Shown: positions 63,364-64,000 of the stretch, one piece after another
Position numbering within the stretch: the stretch's first letter is position 1
How the letters are laid out: every line of letters begins with the position of its first letter
Source: Ischnura elegans
Taxonomy: Eukaryota > Arthropoda > Insecta > Odonata > Coenagrionidae
Assembly (NCBI RefSeq): GCF_921293095.1
Contig: NW_025791658.1
Coordinates: forward strand, 1 to 64,000
Length of the DNA: 64,000 nt
Reading direction: 5' to 3'
Notes under the pieces: generated by a model
What the model was told of the DNA's origin: nothing
The model's input: only the letters and a program-made list of their open reading frames with translations
Database searches by the model: none
Program-made: the position numbers and the translations under genes

Positions 63364-64000
63364 GTGTAGTAGCTGTATAACAACATCATACCTCAACCTA
63401 TTTTTTGGACTTCGAAAATGGAAAATTTAAGAAGAAATACAAGAGGAAACTTGGAACATATTGAAGCCCTGATGATGATTTAGAATAAACAGAAACATTA
63501 GCAAACCTACACTCCAAGAACTATTTTAACATGAGATTTTTTAAGGTTTTATGACGAAATTCACGGCTATTTCCAGGTTTTTTCACAGTAGAAGAAATTC
63601 ACGGCTTATTCATGGTTTTAAGGTTTCCACGGTTGAGTGGGAACCCTGGCTAAGCAAGGCATGGGTGTATAGTCAATATGACCCATGAAAGTTTTAATGA
63701 AGAATCCATTCATTCGTTCATTACCTCCTCCAGCTTGGTCTCCAGGAAGACTATAATAATGGAAGATTTGAGGCAAGCAATACTATTAATATGCATAAAA
63801 TGATAGCTATTTCGTGTGTACTTAGCGCAAGCTCACGTTTTATCATGAGAGCATTTAAGTTTTATGATTAGGCTACACTGCGTTGCGATGTTTTCCCAAG
63901 GAACGAATTTGCGCTGTATCGAAATGTGCTAAGCAAGGCATGGGTGTGTAGTCAACATGACCTGCAAAAGTTTTAATGAAGGATTCATTCATTCATTTGT
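63364..64000. repeat. unassigned, with a direct repeat
   Basis: GCTAAGCAAGGCATGGGTGT ... AAAGTTTTAATGAAG at about 63650-63720 recurs at 63928-64000, period about 280 bp. No gene seen. Confidence 0.65.

Overview
This window looks like a gene-poor, repeat-dense stretch of a metazoan nuclear genome, most likely an arthropod. It has spliced C2H2 zinc-finger exons, non-LTR retrotransposon fragments with microsatellite tails, a Penelope-like GIY-YIG remnant, mariner, pogo-like, hAT-like and TTAA-target (piggyBac-like) elements, and tRNA-headed SINE sequences. Nothing bacterial or organellar is visible. I cannot name the species from sequence alone.

Genes. All host-type coding sequence is on the minus strand and encodes C2H2 zinc-finger proteins. 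Three paralogous, essentially single-exon genes lie in the left half: ZNF-1 (5579-7112, broken by a 2-bp deletion), ZNF-2 (13945-15465, intact frame but with the ancestral ATG changed to GTG) and ZNF-3 (28462-29973, intact, 503 aa). They sit in diverged duplicated blocks, and further blocks without a zinc-finger gene are seen at 16.4-17.9, 20.4-21.5 and 32.2-33.1 kb. In the right half, three exons (54878-55088, 47735-48146, 42479-42572) join in perfect phase into the C-terminal 238 residues of a different zinc-finger protein with seven fingers. Its two introns (6.7 and 5.2 kb) are almost entirely transposon.

Repeats, left to right. 0.36-3.9 kb: a pogo-like element hit by two hAT-like insertions that each carry a further insertion. 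7.3-8.2 kb: a copy of a MITE family with ends AATAGGGTRGTTTCCT, seen eight times in the window. 8.2-9.5 kb: a TTAA element holding a hAT-like MITE and another TTAA element. 9.7-13.4 kb: a pogo-like element split by a LINE, itself split by a probable solo LTR, followed by a 5'-truncated Jockey-like LINE with a 16-bp target duplication. 16.8-18.8 kb: two large inverted-repeat elements. 20.3 kb: hAT transposase remnant. 24-27.6 kb: pogo-like, hAT-like, SINE, ISXO2-like and Penelope-like pieces. 30.6-38.8 kb: pogo-like, hAT-like, TTAA and AATAGGG MITEs. 40-46 kb: near-identical pogo-like MITEs, a rearranged mariner and a nested pair of TA-target elements. 48-54 kb: LINE fragments, hairpins and MITEs. 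55-64 kb: TA-target elements, a 2.55-kb element with TTA target duplications, and a hAT-like element split by a TA-target element.

Taken together, the window records successive waves of transposition around a small, rapidly changing zinc-finger family. Several insertions have exact target duplications or a paralogous empty site inside the window, so their order can be read directly.
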